Origin: Nocardioides speluncae
GTDB taxonomy: Bacteria > Actinomycetota > Actinomycetes > Propionibacteriales > Nocardioidaceae
Direction of reading: 5' to 3'
DNA length: 64,000 nt
NCBI RefSeq assembly: GCF_003121585.1
Contig: NZ_QEOO01000051.1
Span: 1 to 64,000 of the forward strand
The position numbers and the translations under genes were made by a program. Position 1 is the first letter of the stretch; every line of letters starts with the position of its first letter. Under the pieces are notes generated by a model. The model saw only the letters and a list, made by a program, of their open reading frames with translations, had not been told where the DNA came from and searched no databases. Positions 55,291-63,953 of this stretch are shown here, in pieces.

Positions 55291-55355
55291 CTGTCCTGGC
55301 CCGTCGGATACTTCGCGTGGGCTGGGACGGTTTCACTGGGTACCTTGTGAAACCG
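55291..55355. repeat. 65-bp hairpin repeat, copy 2 (between convergent genes)
   Basis: The 28-bp imperfect palindrome at 55328-55355 (CGGTTTCACTGGGTACC, with CGGTTTCAC/GTGAAACCG outer pairing) aligns with 48403-48430. The 37 bp before it (from CTGTCCTGGCCC) align with 48366-48402. A second possible stem, GAAACTGTCCTGGCCC with GGGCTGGGACGGTTTC, uses the same GTTTC bases, so the two stems exclude each other. Lies between marC and the SDR gene. Confidence 0.75.
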
Positions 55356-55358
55356 CCC

Positions 55359-56126
55359 CTACTTCCGCCCGAGCGCCTGGGCCCGCTGCAGCAGGCGGTT
55401 GGGGGTGAGCCGGGCGGCGGTGACGATCGCCTTGTAGCGCTTGCTCGGGATCGAGTAGACCTTGCCCTTGTCGTAGTCCTTGAGCGCGTCGCGCACCAGC
55501 CGGTCCGCCTCCAGCCACATGAACGACGGCGCCGAGTCGCGGGAGACGTCCATCCGCTCGTGGAACTCGGTCTTCACGAAGCCCGGGCACAGAACCATCA
55601 CCTGGACTCCCTGGCCCCGGTACTCGTTGGCGGCCCATTCGCTGAAGCTGTTCAGCCAGGTCTTCGACGCGGCGTACGTCCCGCGGGGCAGGAACGACGC
55701 CACGCTGGACACGTTGATCACGCCGCCGTGGCCGCGCTCTGACATCCCCTTGAGCGCGGCATGGCTGAGGCGGAGCGGGGCGGTGACGAGTACGTCGTGC
55801 ATGGCCTGCTCGGCGTCGGCCGGGTTGTCCAGGAAGCGGTGCTTGAGGCCGAACCCGGCGTTGTTGACCAGTAGCTCGACCGGCCGGTCGGGGTCGGACA
55901 GCCGCGACTCCACCTCGCGTCGCTCGTCGGCGTCGACCAGGTCGGCGACCAGCACCTCGACCTCGATGTCGTGTTCCTTGGCGAGCTGCTCGGCGAGCTC
56001 GTCGAGGCGCGCCCGGTCGCGGGCGACCAGGACCAGATCGTGGCCGCGGGCGGCAAGCTGACGGGCGAACTCGAGGCCGATCCCGGCAGTGGGGCCGGTG
56101 ACCAGGGCAGTTCCAGGATGTGACAT
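55359..56126 (-). CDS. Short-chain dehydrogenase/reductase
   Basis: 255 residues from ATG 56126. Cofactor motif TALVTGPTAGIGLEFARQLA, NNAGFG, and catalytic Ser/Tyr/Lys in INVSSVASFLPRGTYAASKT. Resembles the 17-beta-hydroxysteroid/acyl reductase-like SDRs often found in actinobacteria. Substrate unknown. Divergent from parA. Confidence 0.92.
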   Translation of the reverse strand: MSHPGTALVTGPTAGIGLEFARQLAARGHDLVLVARDRARLDELAEQLAKEHDIEVEVLVADLVDADERREVESRLSDPDRPVELLVNNAGFGLKHRFLDNPADAEQAMHDVLVTAPLRLSHAALKGMSERGHGGVINVSSVASFLPRGTYAASKTWLNSFSEWAANEYRGQGVQVMVLCPGFVKTEFHERMDVSRDSAPSFMWLEADRLVRDALKDYDKGKVYSIPSKRYKAIVTAARLTPNRLLQRAQALGRK

Positions 56127-56199
56127 ACCTACCAGGATTCCAGAACCTGTCCAGGTGTCGGCTCGGCGCCCATTGTCCGATCCGGCATGATGGTCGCCA

Positions 56200-57015
56200 A
56201 TGAGCACCACACTGGCAGTCGCCAACCAGAAGGGCGGGGTGGCCAAGACGACCACCGTCGCCTCCCTGGGCGCAGCCTTCGTGGAGCTCGGTCAGACCGT
56301 GCTGCTGGTCGACCTCGACCCCCAGGCTTGCCTGACCTTCTCGCTCGGGATCGACCCCGAGGACCTCGATCTGTCGGTCCACCACGTGCTGGCCAAGGGC
56401 GTCGAGCCCACCGAGGTGATCGTCGAGACCGACGAGGGCGTCCACCTGCTCCCGGCCACCATCGAGCTGGCCCGGGCGGAGGCGGACCTGCTGACCCGCA
56501 CCGGCCGCGAGCACGTCATCCGGACCGCGCTGGAGGCGCTCGCGAAGCAGGGCATCACCTACGACTGGGTGCTGCTGGACTGCCCGCCCTCGCTCGGCGT
56601 ACTTACCGTCGCGGCGCTGACCGCGGCCGACGGCGTCCTGGTGCCGCTGCAGTGCGAGACCCTGTCCCACCGCGGTGTCGGCCAGCTGCTGGACACCGTC
56701 CACGACGTACGCCGCTTCACCAACCCGGACCTCGAGGTCTGGGGCGTGCTGCCGACGCTGTACGACGGCCGCACCAACCACGCCCGCAAGGTCCTGGACA
56801 CGATCTCCGAGACCTACGAACTCGACCTCATCGAGCCGCCGATCCCGAAGACGATCAGGTTCGCCGAGGCGCCGGCTGCCGGCCGCTCGATCCTGGCCAC
56901 CAGCCGCACCAACAAGGGTGCGGTCGCCTATCGCGAGGTGGCCAAGAATCTCGCGACCCGCTCCAAAGCCGGCAAAGCCCGAAAAGTCGCGAATCCCGCG
57001 CAGGGCCGAGGCTGA
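56200..57015 (+). CDS. Orphan ParA/Soj-family ATPase
   Basis: 271 residues. Deviant Walker A QKGGVAKTTTVASLG (about residues 10-24), Walker A' LLVDLDPQACLTFSLG and Walker B-like VLLDCPPSLGVLTVAA are all present. No ParB or parS is seen, so it is unlikely to be the chromosomal partition ATPase. It may position another cargo. Directly followed by an L,D-transpeptidase gene, suggesting a cell-wall link. Confidence 0.88.
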   Translation: MSTTLAVANQKGGVAKTTTVASLGAAFVELGQTVLLVDLDPQACLTFSLGIDPEDLDLSVHHVLAKGVEPTEVIVETDEGVHLLPATIELARAEADLLTRTGREHVIRTALEALAKQGITYDWVLLDCPPSLGVLTVAALTAADGVLVPLQCETLSHRGVGQLLDTVHDVRRFTNPDLEVWGVLPTLYDGRTNHARKVLDTISETYELDLIEPPIPKTIRFAEAPAAGRSILATSRTNKGAVAYREVAKNLATRSKAGKARKVANPAQGRG

Positions 57016-57017
57016 CC

Positions 57018-57764
57018 GTGTCCAAACACCGCCAGCCCAAGCGCCGCGCCGGCTCCCGCCGCGCCGAGACCAAGCCTCGGTACGGCCGGATGGCGGCAGC
57101 GGGGTCGGCGGTGGTCCTCACCGGAACAGCGGTGCTCGGCGGGATCGGGCTGTTCCCGGACGACGTGAAGACCGCGCCCACCGACATGGCGGCCGCCGAG
57201 CCCAACCCGAAGCCGAAGGACGAGCCCACCGCATCCACCGAAGTCACGGAGGAGCCGACCGAGGAGCCGGCCGCGCCGCCCAGCACCGAGCTGAGCCCGC
57301 TCGACGACGACGACCGCCCCGAGGGCGGCACCCCCGCCCGCAACGCCAAGCGCACCCCACTCCTGCCCGACGAGTCCGGCGAGGGCCGGCGCGTGGTCTA
57401 CAGCGAGTCGGAGCAGCGGGTGTGGCTGGTCAAGGACGACGAGAAGGTGAACCGCAGCTACTCGGTGTCCGGCAGCATCTACGACAACCTCGAGCCCGGT
57501 ACCTACGAGGTCTACTCGCGCAGTGAGGAGGCCGTCGGCATCGACAACTCCGGCACTATGCGCTACTTCGTGCGGTTCACCGAAGGTGACAACGGCGCCG
57601 CGATCGGCTTCCACGACATCCCCGAGCTGGACGGCGTACCCCTGCAGTCGGTCGACGAGCTCGGTACGCCGACCTCACACGGCTGCGTGCGCCAGAAGCG
57701 GTCCGACGCGATCGCGCTGTGGGAGTTCGCCGACATCGGCACCACGGTCGTCGTCACCGCCTGA
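57018..57764 (+). CDS. L,D-transpeptidase (YkuD domain), membrane-anchored
   Basis: 248 residues, GTG 57018, 2 bp after the parA stop. Basic cytoplasmic N-terminus, one membrane segment (MAAAGSAVVLTGTAVLGGIG, about residues 30-50), a Pro/Glu/Thr-rich linker, and a C-terminal YkuD domain with IGFHD and TSHGCVR (catalytic Cys223). Such enzymes make 3-3 peptidoglycan crosslinks. Confidence 0.88.
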   Translation: MSKHRQPKRRAGSRRAETKPRYGRMAAAGSAVVLTGTAVLGGIGLFPDDVKTAPTDMAAAEPNPKPKDEPTASTEVTEEPTEEPAAPPSTELSPLDDDDRPEGGTPARNAKRTPLLPDESGEGRRVVYSESEQRVWLVKDDEKVNRSYSVSGSIYDNLEPGTYEVYSRSEEAVGIDNSGTMRYFVRFTEGDNGAAIGFHDIPELDGVPLQSVDELGTPTSHGCVRQKRSDAIALWEFADIGTTVVVTA

Positions 57765-59114
57765 GTGGCTGAGCCCGACACGGCCGTGACCCGGCTTCCG
57801 CCCGCGGTGATGTGGTTCCGACGGGACCTCCGGCTGACCGACAACCCCGCGCTGCTCGAGGCGGCTGCCGCCGGTGACGGGCGCGTCGTCGGGCTGTTCG
57901 TGCTGGACCCGGTGCTGCTGTCGGCGGCAGGCAAGCCGCGCCGCGACCACCTGCTGACCTCGCTGCGGCGGCTGTCCGACGCGATGGACGGCAGGCTGGT
58001 CGTCCGGAGCGGGCGCCCCGTCGATGTCGTACCGGCCGTAGTGCGTGAGGCCGGCGCGGTCAGCGTGCACCTGGCCGCGGACTACGGGCCGTACGGACAG
58101 CGCCGGGACGCCGCCGTCCGATCGAGGCTGGGCGAGGTGCCACTTGTGCCGTGCGGTTCGCCGTACGCCGTCGCGCCCGGGCGGGTCCGCAACCAGCAGG
58201 GACGGCTCTACCAGGTGTTCACGCCGTACCACCGCGCCTGGGCCGACCACGGCTGGCGGCCGCCGGCCGAGCGCGCGACCGGCGTCGAGTGGGTGGAGCT
58301 GCCCAGCGACGGGCTACCGGCGTACGACGAGGTCGCCGGGGCGGGGGAGCGGGCCGCGCGCGGCCGCTGGACGCGGTACCTCGACGAGCTGGCTGAGTAC
58401 GACGACATCCGGGACCAGCCCGACCTGGACGCGACCTCGCGGATATCGATCCCGCTGAAGTACGGCGAGCTGCACCCGCGGACCCTGCTCGCGGACCTCG
58501 CCGAAGCACGCAGCGCGGGTGCCGCCGCCTATCGCCGCCAGCTGGCCTGGCGCGACTTCTGCGCGGACCTGCTGACCCGCCACCCCGACGCGGCCTGGAA
58601 GCCCCTGCGACCCGAGTTCGAGGAGATGGAGTACGACGAGCCGGGCCCGGCGTTCGACGACTGGTGTGCCGGGCGGACCGGCTATCCGATTGTGGACGCC
58701 GGGATGCGCCAGCTGCTGGCCGAGGGGTTCATGCACAACCGCGTCCGGATGGTCGTCGCCTCCTTCCTCGTGAAGGACCTCCACATCCACTGGCGGCACG
58801 GCGCCCGCTGGTTCCTGGCTCAGCTGCGTGACGGCGACCTGGCCTCGAACTCACTCAACTGGCAGTGGGTGGCGGGCTGCGGCGCCGACGCGGCGCCGTA
58901 CTTCCGCGTCTTCAACCCGCTCCAGCAGGGCATCCGGCACGACCCGGCCGGTGACTGCGTCCGGCGCTGGGTCCCGGAGCTGCGCGGCCTTGCCGGCGCC
59001 GCGGTCCACGAGCCGTGGCGCCACGGCGGCGCGCCCGGCTACCCGCCGCCGATCGTCGACCTCGCCGCGGCGCGCACGGAGGCGCTCCGCCGCGACGCCG
59101 CCATCCGCAAGTGA
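57765..59114 (+). CDS. phr: Deoxyribodipyrimidine photolyase / cryptochrome family
   Basis: 449 residues, GTG 57765 immediately after the transpeptidase stop. N-terminal photolyase domain (VMWFRRDLRLTDNPALLEAA). FAD-binding domain motifs WRDFCADLL, GYPIVDAGMRQLLAEGFMHN and RMVVASFLVKDLHIHWR. DNA-contact WQWVAGCGADAAPYFRVFNP. Repairs UV pyrimidine dimers in light. Confidence 0.92.
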   Translation: MAEPDTAVTRLPPAVMWFRRDLRLTDNPALLEAAAAGDGRVVGLFVLDPVLLSAAGKPRRDHLLTSLRRLSDAMDGRLVVRSGRPVDVVPAVVREAGAVSVHLAADYGPYGQRRDAAVRSRLGEVPLVPCGSPYAVAPGRVRNQQGRLYQVFTPYHRAWADHGWRPPAERATGVEWVELPSDGLPAYDEVAGAGERAARGRWTRYLDELAEYDDIRDQPDLDATSRISIPLKYGELHPRTLLADLAEARSAGAAAYRRQLAWRDFCADLLTRHPDAAWKPLRPEFEEMEYDEPGPAFDDWCAGRTGYPIVDAGMRQLLAEGFMHNRVRMVVASFLVKDLHIHWRHGARWFLAQLRDGDLASNSLNWQWVAGCGADAAPYFRVFNPLQQGIRHDPAGDCVRRWVPELRGLAGAAVHEPWRHGGAPGYPPPIVDLAAARTEALRRDAAIRK

Positions 59115-59123
59115 GCCGGCAGG

Positions 59124-59957
59124 TCAGACCACCCGGCCGGCCAGCCGGGCAACGGCATCGGCGACGCGCGGGCCGAACATCACAGGGTCGTTGTGGTCGG
59201 CGCCCTTGATGACCAGTTCCTCGGCCAGGTTGCTCGCCTGCGACGCCACCTGTGCACTAAGCGCGGTCGGTACGACGGAGTCGCGGTCGCCGTACACGAC
59301 GGTCACGGGTACGTCGGACTCGGCGAGGTGCTGCGCGACGGGGAACCGGTCGCGCAGCAGCAGCCGCACCGGCAGCCACGGATAGTGGTGCGCGCCCGCG
59401 TCGGCGAGCTCGGTGAACGGCGACCGCAGCACCAGTCCGGCCGGCGGCCGCTCGGCCTGGAGCGCCGCCACGACCCCGCCGCCCAACGACTCTCCGAAGT
59501 AGATCGTCCGCTCCGGCGGATAGCCGAGGTCCTCCAGGGCATCCACTGCGGCGAGCGCGTCCAGCAGCAGCCCGTCCTCGCTCGGCGAGCCCGGGTTGCC
59601 GCCGTACCCGCGGTAGTCCAGCAGCAGCACGGCCAGCCCGCGACGGCTCAGCTCCTCGGCGAGTTCCGCGCGGCCGGCGCGGTTGCCGCCGTTGCCGGGC
59701 GCGACGAGTACGGCGATGTCGCGGTCGGGCGCGTCCTTCTCCGCCGGCACGAACCAGGCGGTGAGGGACAGGCCGTCGTCGGTGTGCAGCGTGACGTCGC
59801 GTGCTCCGTCGATGACCTCAGCGGCCGGCGGCGGCGAGGTCCGGTCCGGAAAGTAGATCAGCTGGCGCTGAAGGAGCCAGAGCAAACCGAGCACCGTTCC
59901 CGCGAGCAGCGCGAGTACGACGACGCCCCGCCCGATCGTGGCGCGTCGTACCCGCAT
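59124..59957 (-). CDS. Membrane-anchored alpha/beta-hydrolase (BEM46/ABHD-like)
   Basis: 277 residues. One N-terminal membrane segment (GVVVLALLAGTVLGLLWLLQ). Alpha/beta-hydrolase motifs are LLLDYRGYGGNPGSPSEDGL, nucleophile GESLGG (about residue 155), YGDRDSVVP for the acid and GADHNDPV for the His. Resembles the BEM46/ABHD13 group. Substrate unknown. Confidence 0.85.
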   Translation of the reverse strand: MRVRRATIGRGVVVLALLAGTVLGLLWLLQRQLIYFPDRTSPPPAAEVIDGARDVTLHTDDGLSLTAWFVPAEKDAPDRDIAVLVAPGNGGNRAGRAELAEELSRRGLAVLLLDYRGYGGNPGSPSEDGLLLDALAAVDALEDLGYPPERTIYFGESLGGGVVAALQAERPPAGLVLRSPFTELADAGAHHYPWLPVRLLLRDRFPVAQHLAESDVPVTVVYGDRDSVVPTALSAQVASQASNLAEELVIKGADHNDPVMFGPRVADAVARLAGRVV

Positions 59958-59960
59958 CTG

Positions 59961-61583
59961 TCACTCGGCTGCGGCTCCGGCCTCCGCCGGCTTGGCAGAG
60001 GAACGACGGCGACGCCGGCGGTTGCGGGAGCGCGGGGCGGTGTTCTCGCCGGCCTCGGCGGGCGCGTCGGCCACGACGGTCGCCGTACCGCCGCTGGCTG
60101 CCTGCTGACCGGCCTTGTCGCCGGCCTGCTCGGTTGCCTGACCGCTGCGGGTCCGGGTCCTGGTCCGGTTGCGCTTGCGCGGCGCGCGCTCGGACTTCTC
60201 GCCCGACCTCTCGCCCGACTTCTCGCGGCGAGGTGCGTCGGAGCCCTCCGGCTTCGGCGGCACGATCCGGCCCTTGGTGCCGTGCGGGATGCCGAGGTCG
60301 TGGTAGATGTGCTCGGAGGTCGAGTAGGTCTCCTGCGGGTCCGGGAACGGCAGGTCGAGAGCCTTGTTGATGACCTTCCAGCGCGTCACGTCGGCCCAGT
60401 CGACGAAGGTGATCGCGACGCCGGAGGCGCCGGCGCGGCCGGTGCGGCCGATCCGGTGGATGTAGGTCTTCTCGTCCTCGGGACAGGTGAAGTTGATGAC
60501 GTGCGAGATGCCCTGTACGTCGATGCCGCGAGCGGCGACGTCGGTGGCGACCAGCACCTTCAGCTTGTCCTCGCGGAACTTGGTGAGGGCCTTCTCGCGA
60601 GCGACCTGCGCCATGTCGCCGTGCAGCGGGCTTGACTTGAAGCCGCGCTCCGCGAGGTCGTCGGCGATCCGCTGCGCCTGGCGCTTGGTGCGGGTGAACA
60701 CGATGACCTTGTCGGCGTCGTCGGCCTGCAGGACGCGGGCGATGATCTCCGGCTTGTCGAGGTCGTGGGCCTGGTAGATGAACTGCGCGGTGGCCGGCAC
60801 CATCTGGGTGTCGACCGAGGACTCGGCGCGGATGTTCATCGGGTGCCGCATGTGGGTGCGGGCCAGGGCCACGATCGCGCCCGGCATGGTCGCCGAGAAC
60901 AGCATCGTCTGCCGGGTCTCCGGGGTCTTCGATAGCAGCTTCTCGACGTCGGGCAGGAAGCCCAGGTCGAGCATCTCGTCGGCCTCGTCCAGGACCAGCG
61001 ACTTCACGTGGGACAGGTCGAGCGAGCGGCGGTTGGCCAGGTCGAGCAGCCGGCCCGGTGTGCCGACGACAACATCGACGCCGTTCTTCAGCGCGTCCAG
61101 CTGCGGCTCGTAGCCGACGCCGCCGTACACGGTGAGCACCCGGATGCCGCGGTCGGAGCCGGCGAGCTCGAGGTCACCGGACACCTGGATGGCCAGCTCA
61201 CGGGTCGGAGCGATGACCAGGGCCTGCGGCTTGCCGGTGGCGATCTCGGCGTAGTCGGCGTCGTGCTGAGCGACGGTGCGCTGGATGATCGGGATGCCGA
61301 AGGCCAGGGTCTTGCCGGTGCCGGTGCGAGCCTGGCCGATCAGGTCGGTGCCCAGCAGGGCGACCGAAAGGGTCATCTCCTGGATGGGGAACGGGGTCGT
61401 AATGCCTTTGCGCTCGAGCGCGTCGGCGATCTCGGGGAGCACCCCGAGCTCTCTGAAGGTAGTCAGTTTTCTGTTCTTCCTGTGAGTCGATTTCTTGCGG
61501 CCGACTCCGGAAGGAATTGGGGGTCTGCCGCGCACATACGCTGGCGCCGGCGGGGGCCACCCACCAGGTTTCAGCGGGGGCAT
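59961..61583 (-). CDS. DEAD-box RNA helicase
   Basis: 540 residues from ATG 61583 (MPPLKPGG). All helicase motifs are visible: Q motif area TTPFPIQEMTL, ARTGTGKT, PTRELAIQV, TPGRLLDL, DEAD, SAT, FTRTKRQAQ, ATDVAARGID and HRIGRTGRAG. A long basic Arg/Lys-rich tail follows (about 430-540). RhlE/CsdA-like. The Pro-rich first 40 residues are atypical, and a GTG start later is possible. Divergent from the ferritin-like gene. Confidence 0.92.
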   Translation of the reverse strand: MPPLKPGGWPPPAPAYVRGRPPIPSGVGRKKSTHRKNRKLTTFRELGVLPEIADALERKGITTPFPIQEMTLSVALLGTDLIGQARTGTGKTLAFGIPIIQRTVAQHDADYAEIATGKPQALVIAPTRELAIQVSGDLELAGSDRGIRVLTVYGGVGYEPQLDALKNGVDVVVGTPGRLLDLANRRSLDLSHVKSLVLDEADEMLDLGFLPDVEKLLSKTPETRQTMLFSATMPGAIVALARTHMRHPMNIRAESSVDTQMVPATAQFIYQAHDLDKPEIIARVLQADDADKVIVFTRTKRQAQRIADDLAERGFKSSPLHGDMAQVAREKALTKFREDKLKVLVATDVAARGIDVQGISHVINFTCPEDEKTYIHRIGRTGRAGASGVAITFVDWADVTRWKVINKALDLPFPDPQETYSTSEHIYHDLGIPHGTKGRIVPPKPEGSDAPRREKSGERSGEKSERAPRKRNRTRTRTRSGQATEQAGDKAGQQAASGGTATVVADAPAEAGENTAPRSRNRRRRRRSSAKPAEAGAAAE

Positions 61584-61624
61584 CGCGGCACGCCGTACCC
61601 CAAGTCTATCGGTAGGCTGCGACC

Positions 61625-62350
61625 ATGACTGAATCGCCGATGGCCGAGCGAGTCGAGGGCCGAGCCGAGGGCGATCCGGTCGCCTTCCAGGACCCGTCCT
61701 ACCGGGCCGCCGTGGTCGACCTCCTCGGGGCGATCGCGTACGGCGAGATCTCGGCGTACGAGCGGCTGGTCGAGGACGCCAAGCTGGCACCCTCCATCGA
61801 GGACAAGATCGCGCTCGGCACGATGGCGAGCGTGGAGTTCGGTCACGTGCTGCGGCTGCGCGACCGGCTGGTGGAGCTCGGGGCGGACCCGTACGACGCG
61901 ATGCGGCCGTTCCAGGCGACCTTCGACAACTTCCACGCGCACACCGCGCCGGCGGACTGGTACGAGGGCCTGATCAAGGCGTACGTCGGCGACGGCCTGG
62001 CGGCCGACTTCTACCGCGAGATCGCCGCGTTCCTGGACGCCGACACTCGCGAGCTGATCATTGGCTCGCTGAGCGACGCCGGCCAGTCGGCGTTCGTGGT
62101 CGACCGGGTCCGGCAGGGCATCGTCGACGACCCGCGGCTGGGTGGCCGGCTGGCGCTGTGGGGCCGGCGGCTGATGGGGGAGGCGCTGACCCAGGCCCAG
62201 CAGACAGCCGCCGAACGCGACGCGCTCTCCGCACTGCTCGCCGGCGGCGTCGACCGCCCCGGCATGGACCTGGCCGCCCTCGGCCGGATGTTCACCCGGA
62301 TGACCGAGCGCCACACCGAGCGCATGGCCGACCTCGGCCTCGACGCCTAG
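61625..62350 (+). CDS. Ferritin-like fold protein (MiaE-like)
   Basis: 241 residues. Helical with repeated carboxylate/His motifs (YGEISAYERLVEDAKLA, SVEFGHVLRLRDRLVE) expected for a di-iron ferritin-like protein, of the kind placed beside a DEAD helicase and DUF3107 in other actinobacteria. TAGGCT at 61613-61618 is 6 nt before ATG: leaderless pattern. Function unproven. Confidence 0.8.
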   Translation: MTESPMAERVEGRAEGDPVAFQDPSYRAAVVDLLGAIAYGEISAYERLVEDAKLAPSIEDKIALGTMASVEFGHVLRLRDRLVELGADPYDAMRPFQATFDNFHAHTAPADWYEGLIKAYVGDGLAADFYREIAAFLDADTRELIIGSLSDAGQSAFVVDRVRQGIVDDPRLGGRLALWGRRLMGEALTQAQQTAAERDALSALLAGGVDRPGMDLAALGRMFTRMTERHTERMADLGLDA

Positions 62351-62408
62351 TTTCCCGCCAGCGGAGCTCCGGGTTGGCTCCGTCATTCGCAAGCTCATGT
62401 CGGAGCCG

Positions 62409-62520
62409 ACCCGGCCCTTGTTGACGCCCAAACGCGCTGACCCGGCCCGTCTTCACATGTACGGCGTGAATACGGGCCGGGTCAGCGTGCTGTGGCGTGA
62501 ATACGGGCCGGGTCAGCGTT
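62409..62520. repeat. 31-bp-period repeat array, right copy
   Basis: Two inverted units start GACCCGGCCC at 62409 and 62440. Two direct units start CGTGAATACGGGCCGGGTCA at 62466 and 62497. Each pair is exactly 31 bp apart. The inner inverted/direct pair can form a stem of about 18 bp. Same unit as at 201-312. It fills the space between the convergent ferritin-like and GlsB/YeaQ genes and overlaps the latter's stop. Confidence 0.85.
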
Positions 62521-62803
62521 AGGACCTGCGGCGGCCGGTGACTGCTGAGGCGATCATCACCAGGATGACCGCTGCGCCGACCTGCCAGAGGTGACGCCAC
62601 CAGTCGATGCCCTTGGTACAGTTGGTCATGTCGCTGCAGTCGAAGAGGGCGGCGTAGGCGTAGCTGCCGAGGAACGCGCCGCCGATGCCGCAGATGATGG
62701 TGAGCCAGAGCGGGATGTTGTCACGGTCGCCAGGGGCGACGAGCTTCGCGAGCAGGCCGATGATCGTGCCGCCGATCAGCGCCGCCAGGATTGTGCCGAG
62801 CAT
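62519..62803 (-). CDS. GlsB/YeaQ/YmgE-family stress membrane protein
   Basis: 94 residues, three hydrophobic segments. Family pattern LAALIGGTIIGLLAKLVAPG and IICGIGGAFLGSYAYAALF. Unusual insert with two Cys (DCSDMTNCTKG) before the last helix. Linked to general stress in other bacteria; exact role unknown. The stop touches the 31-bp repeat array. Confidence 0.85.
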   Translation of the reverse strand: MLGTILAALIGGTIIGLLAKLVAPGDRDNIPLWLTIICGIGGAFLGSYAYAALFDCSDMTNCTKGIDWWRHLWQVGAAVILVMIASAVTGRRRS

Positions 62804-62926
62804 GATGGTTCCTTCCCGAAACTGCCAGTGCTGCAGGGGCGCGCCGCAGGGTGGCGCTTGGTTCGCATCATGCCGCTACCCCGCGTAAATTGCACGGGTC
62901 TGCACCCCGTCGTCGGGCGTGTCGCG

Positions 62927-63148
62927 TCAGCTCCGGAAGCCCACCTGGCCGGACACACCGCCGCCGATCTCGACGTACGCGATCTTGGAAGCGGGCACCA
63001 CGGTCTTGCGGCCCTTGGTATCGGTGAGGGTGAGTACGCCGTCACCGGCGACCGCCTCACTGATCCGCTTCTCGACGTTGTCGATCGACTCGTCGGTCTC
63101 GACGACGAGCTCGCGGGCGGCGTGCTGGACGCCGATCTTGACCTCCAT
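62927..63148 (-). CDS. DUF3107 protein
   Basis: 73 residues (MEVKIGVQHAARELVVETDE). Full length for DUF3107, a small actinobacterial family. C-terminal SKIAYVEIGGG. ATG follows AAGGAGACTCCGCC. Usually next to a TetR gene, as here. Function unknown. Confidence 0.9.
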   Translation of the reverse strand: MEVKIGVQHAARELVVETDESIDNVEKRISEAVAGDGVLTLTDTKGRKTVVPASKIAYVEIGGGVSGQVGFRS

Positions 63149-63201
63149 GCGGCGGAGTCTCCTTCAGGGGTGGTCGGTGGGTCGGTCGGTGCGCCTCGAC
63201 C

Positions 63202-63843
63202 CTAGTCGTGCGGGTCGTCGTGCTTCGGGTAGCCCCGGATGCCCCGCCAGGCGAGACCGGCGACCAGGCCGGCCGCGGACTCGCGGTCCAGCTCGCGGGC
63301 ACCGTCTGCCAGCCAGAACCGCGCACTGACCTGTGCCATTCCCACCAGCGAGACCGCGAGCAGGCGGGACGCCTCGTCGGGCAGCCCGGTGTCGTCGTGG
63401 ATGACGTGGGCGATCATCGAGGCGCACTCGTTGGTGACCCGGTCGACGTGCTCACGCACGGCCGGCTCGCTGGTCAGGTCCGACTCGAAGACCAGCCGGA
63501 AAGCACCGGAGTCGCTCGCCACGTAGTCGTAGAAGACCCGCATCGCGGCCTCGACCCGCAGCTTGTTGTCATGGGTGGACTCGAGTGCCTGCCGGCAGTT
63601 GTCGATGATCGCGTCGCACGAGGTGTCCAGCAGCGCGAGGTAGAGGTCGAGCTTGCCGGGGAAGTGCTGATAGAGGACCGGCTTGGAGACGCCGGCTCGC
63701 TCCGCGATGTCGTCCATCGCCGCGGAGTGGTAGCCCTGGGAGACGAACACCTCGAGCGCCGACTCCAGCAGCTGGGCGCGGCGGGCGCGCCGCGGCATCC
63801 GGCCGCCACGCGGTCGCTGCTCCTCTACATCCTGCTGGGTCAA
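63202..63843 (-). CDS. TetR-family transcriptional regulator
   Basis: 213 residues, TTG 63843 preceded by GGGAG-like sequence; ATG 63798 (MPRRARRAQLLESAL) is an alternative. Helix-turn-helix AMDDIAERAGVSKPVLYQHF. The effector domain has a patterned helix set seen in regulators next to DUF3107. Ligand unknown. Probably co-transcribed with DUF3107 (53 bp between). Confidence 0.88.
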   Translation of the reverse strand: MTQQDVEEQRPRGGRMPRRARRAQLLESALEVFVSQGYHSAAMDDIAERAGVSKPVLYQHFPGKLDLYLALLDTSCDAIIDNCRQALESTHDNKLRVEAAMRVFYDYVASDSGAFRLVFESDLTSEPAVREHVDRVTNECASMIAHVIHDDTGLPDEASRLLAVSLVGMAQVSARFWLADGARELDRESAAGLVAGLAWRGIRGYPKHDDPHD

Positions 63844-63923
63844 CTCCCACTGCTCCCTCTACGACCTGCTACTGCCTGGCCCCGGTGAAGTGCCCCAGGG
63901 TCCTCGCAGCCTACCTGTACGAC

Positions 63924-63953
63924 GAGAGGGGCCCCGAATTCGAGGCCCCTCTC
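63924..63953. terminator. Hairpin near right edge
   Basis: Exact 10-bp arms GAGAGGGGCC (63924-63933) and GGCCCCTCTC (63944-63953), loop CCGAATTCGA, which may itself pair (TCG-AATT-CGA). Likely ends a minus-strand gene whose coding part lies mostly right of the window. From 63954 to 64000 no gene can be assigned. Confidence 0.65.

Noticed and set aside
62409..62520. CRISPR array
   Set aside because: Units are nearly contiguous at a 31-bp period, both orientations occur, no unique spacers exist and no cas genes are near. The same holds for 201-312.
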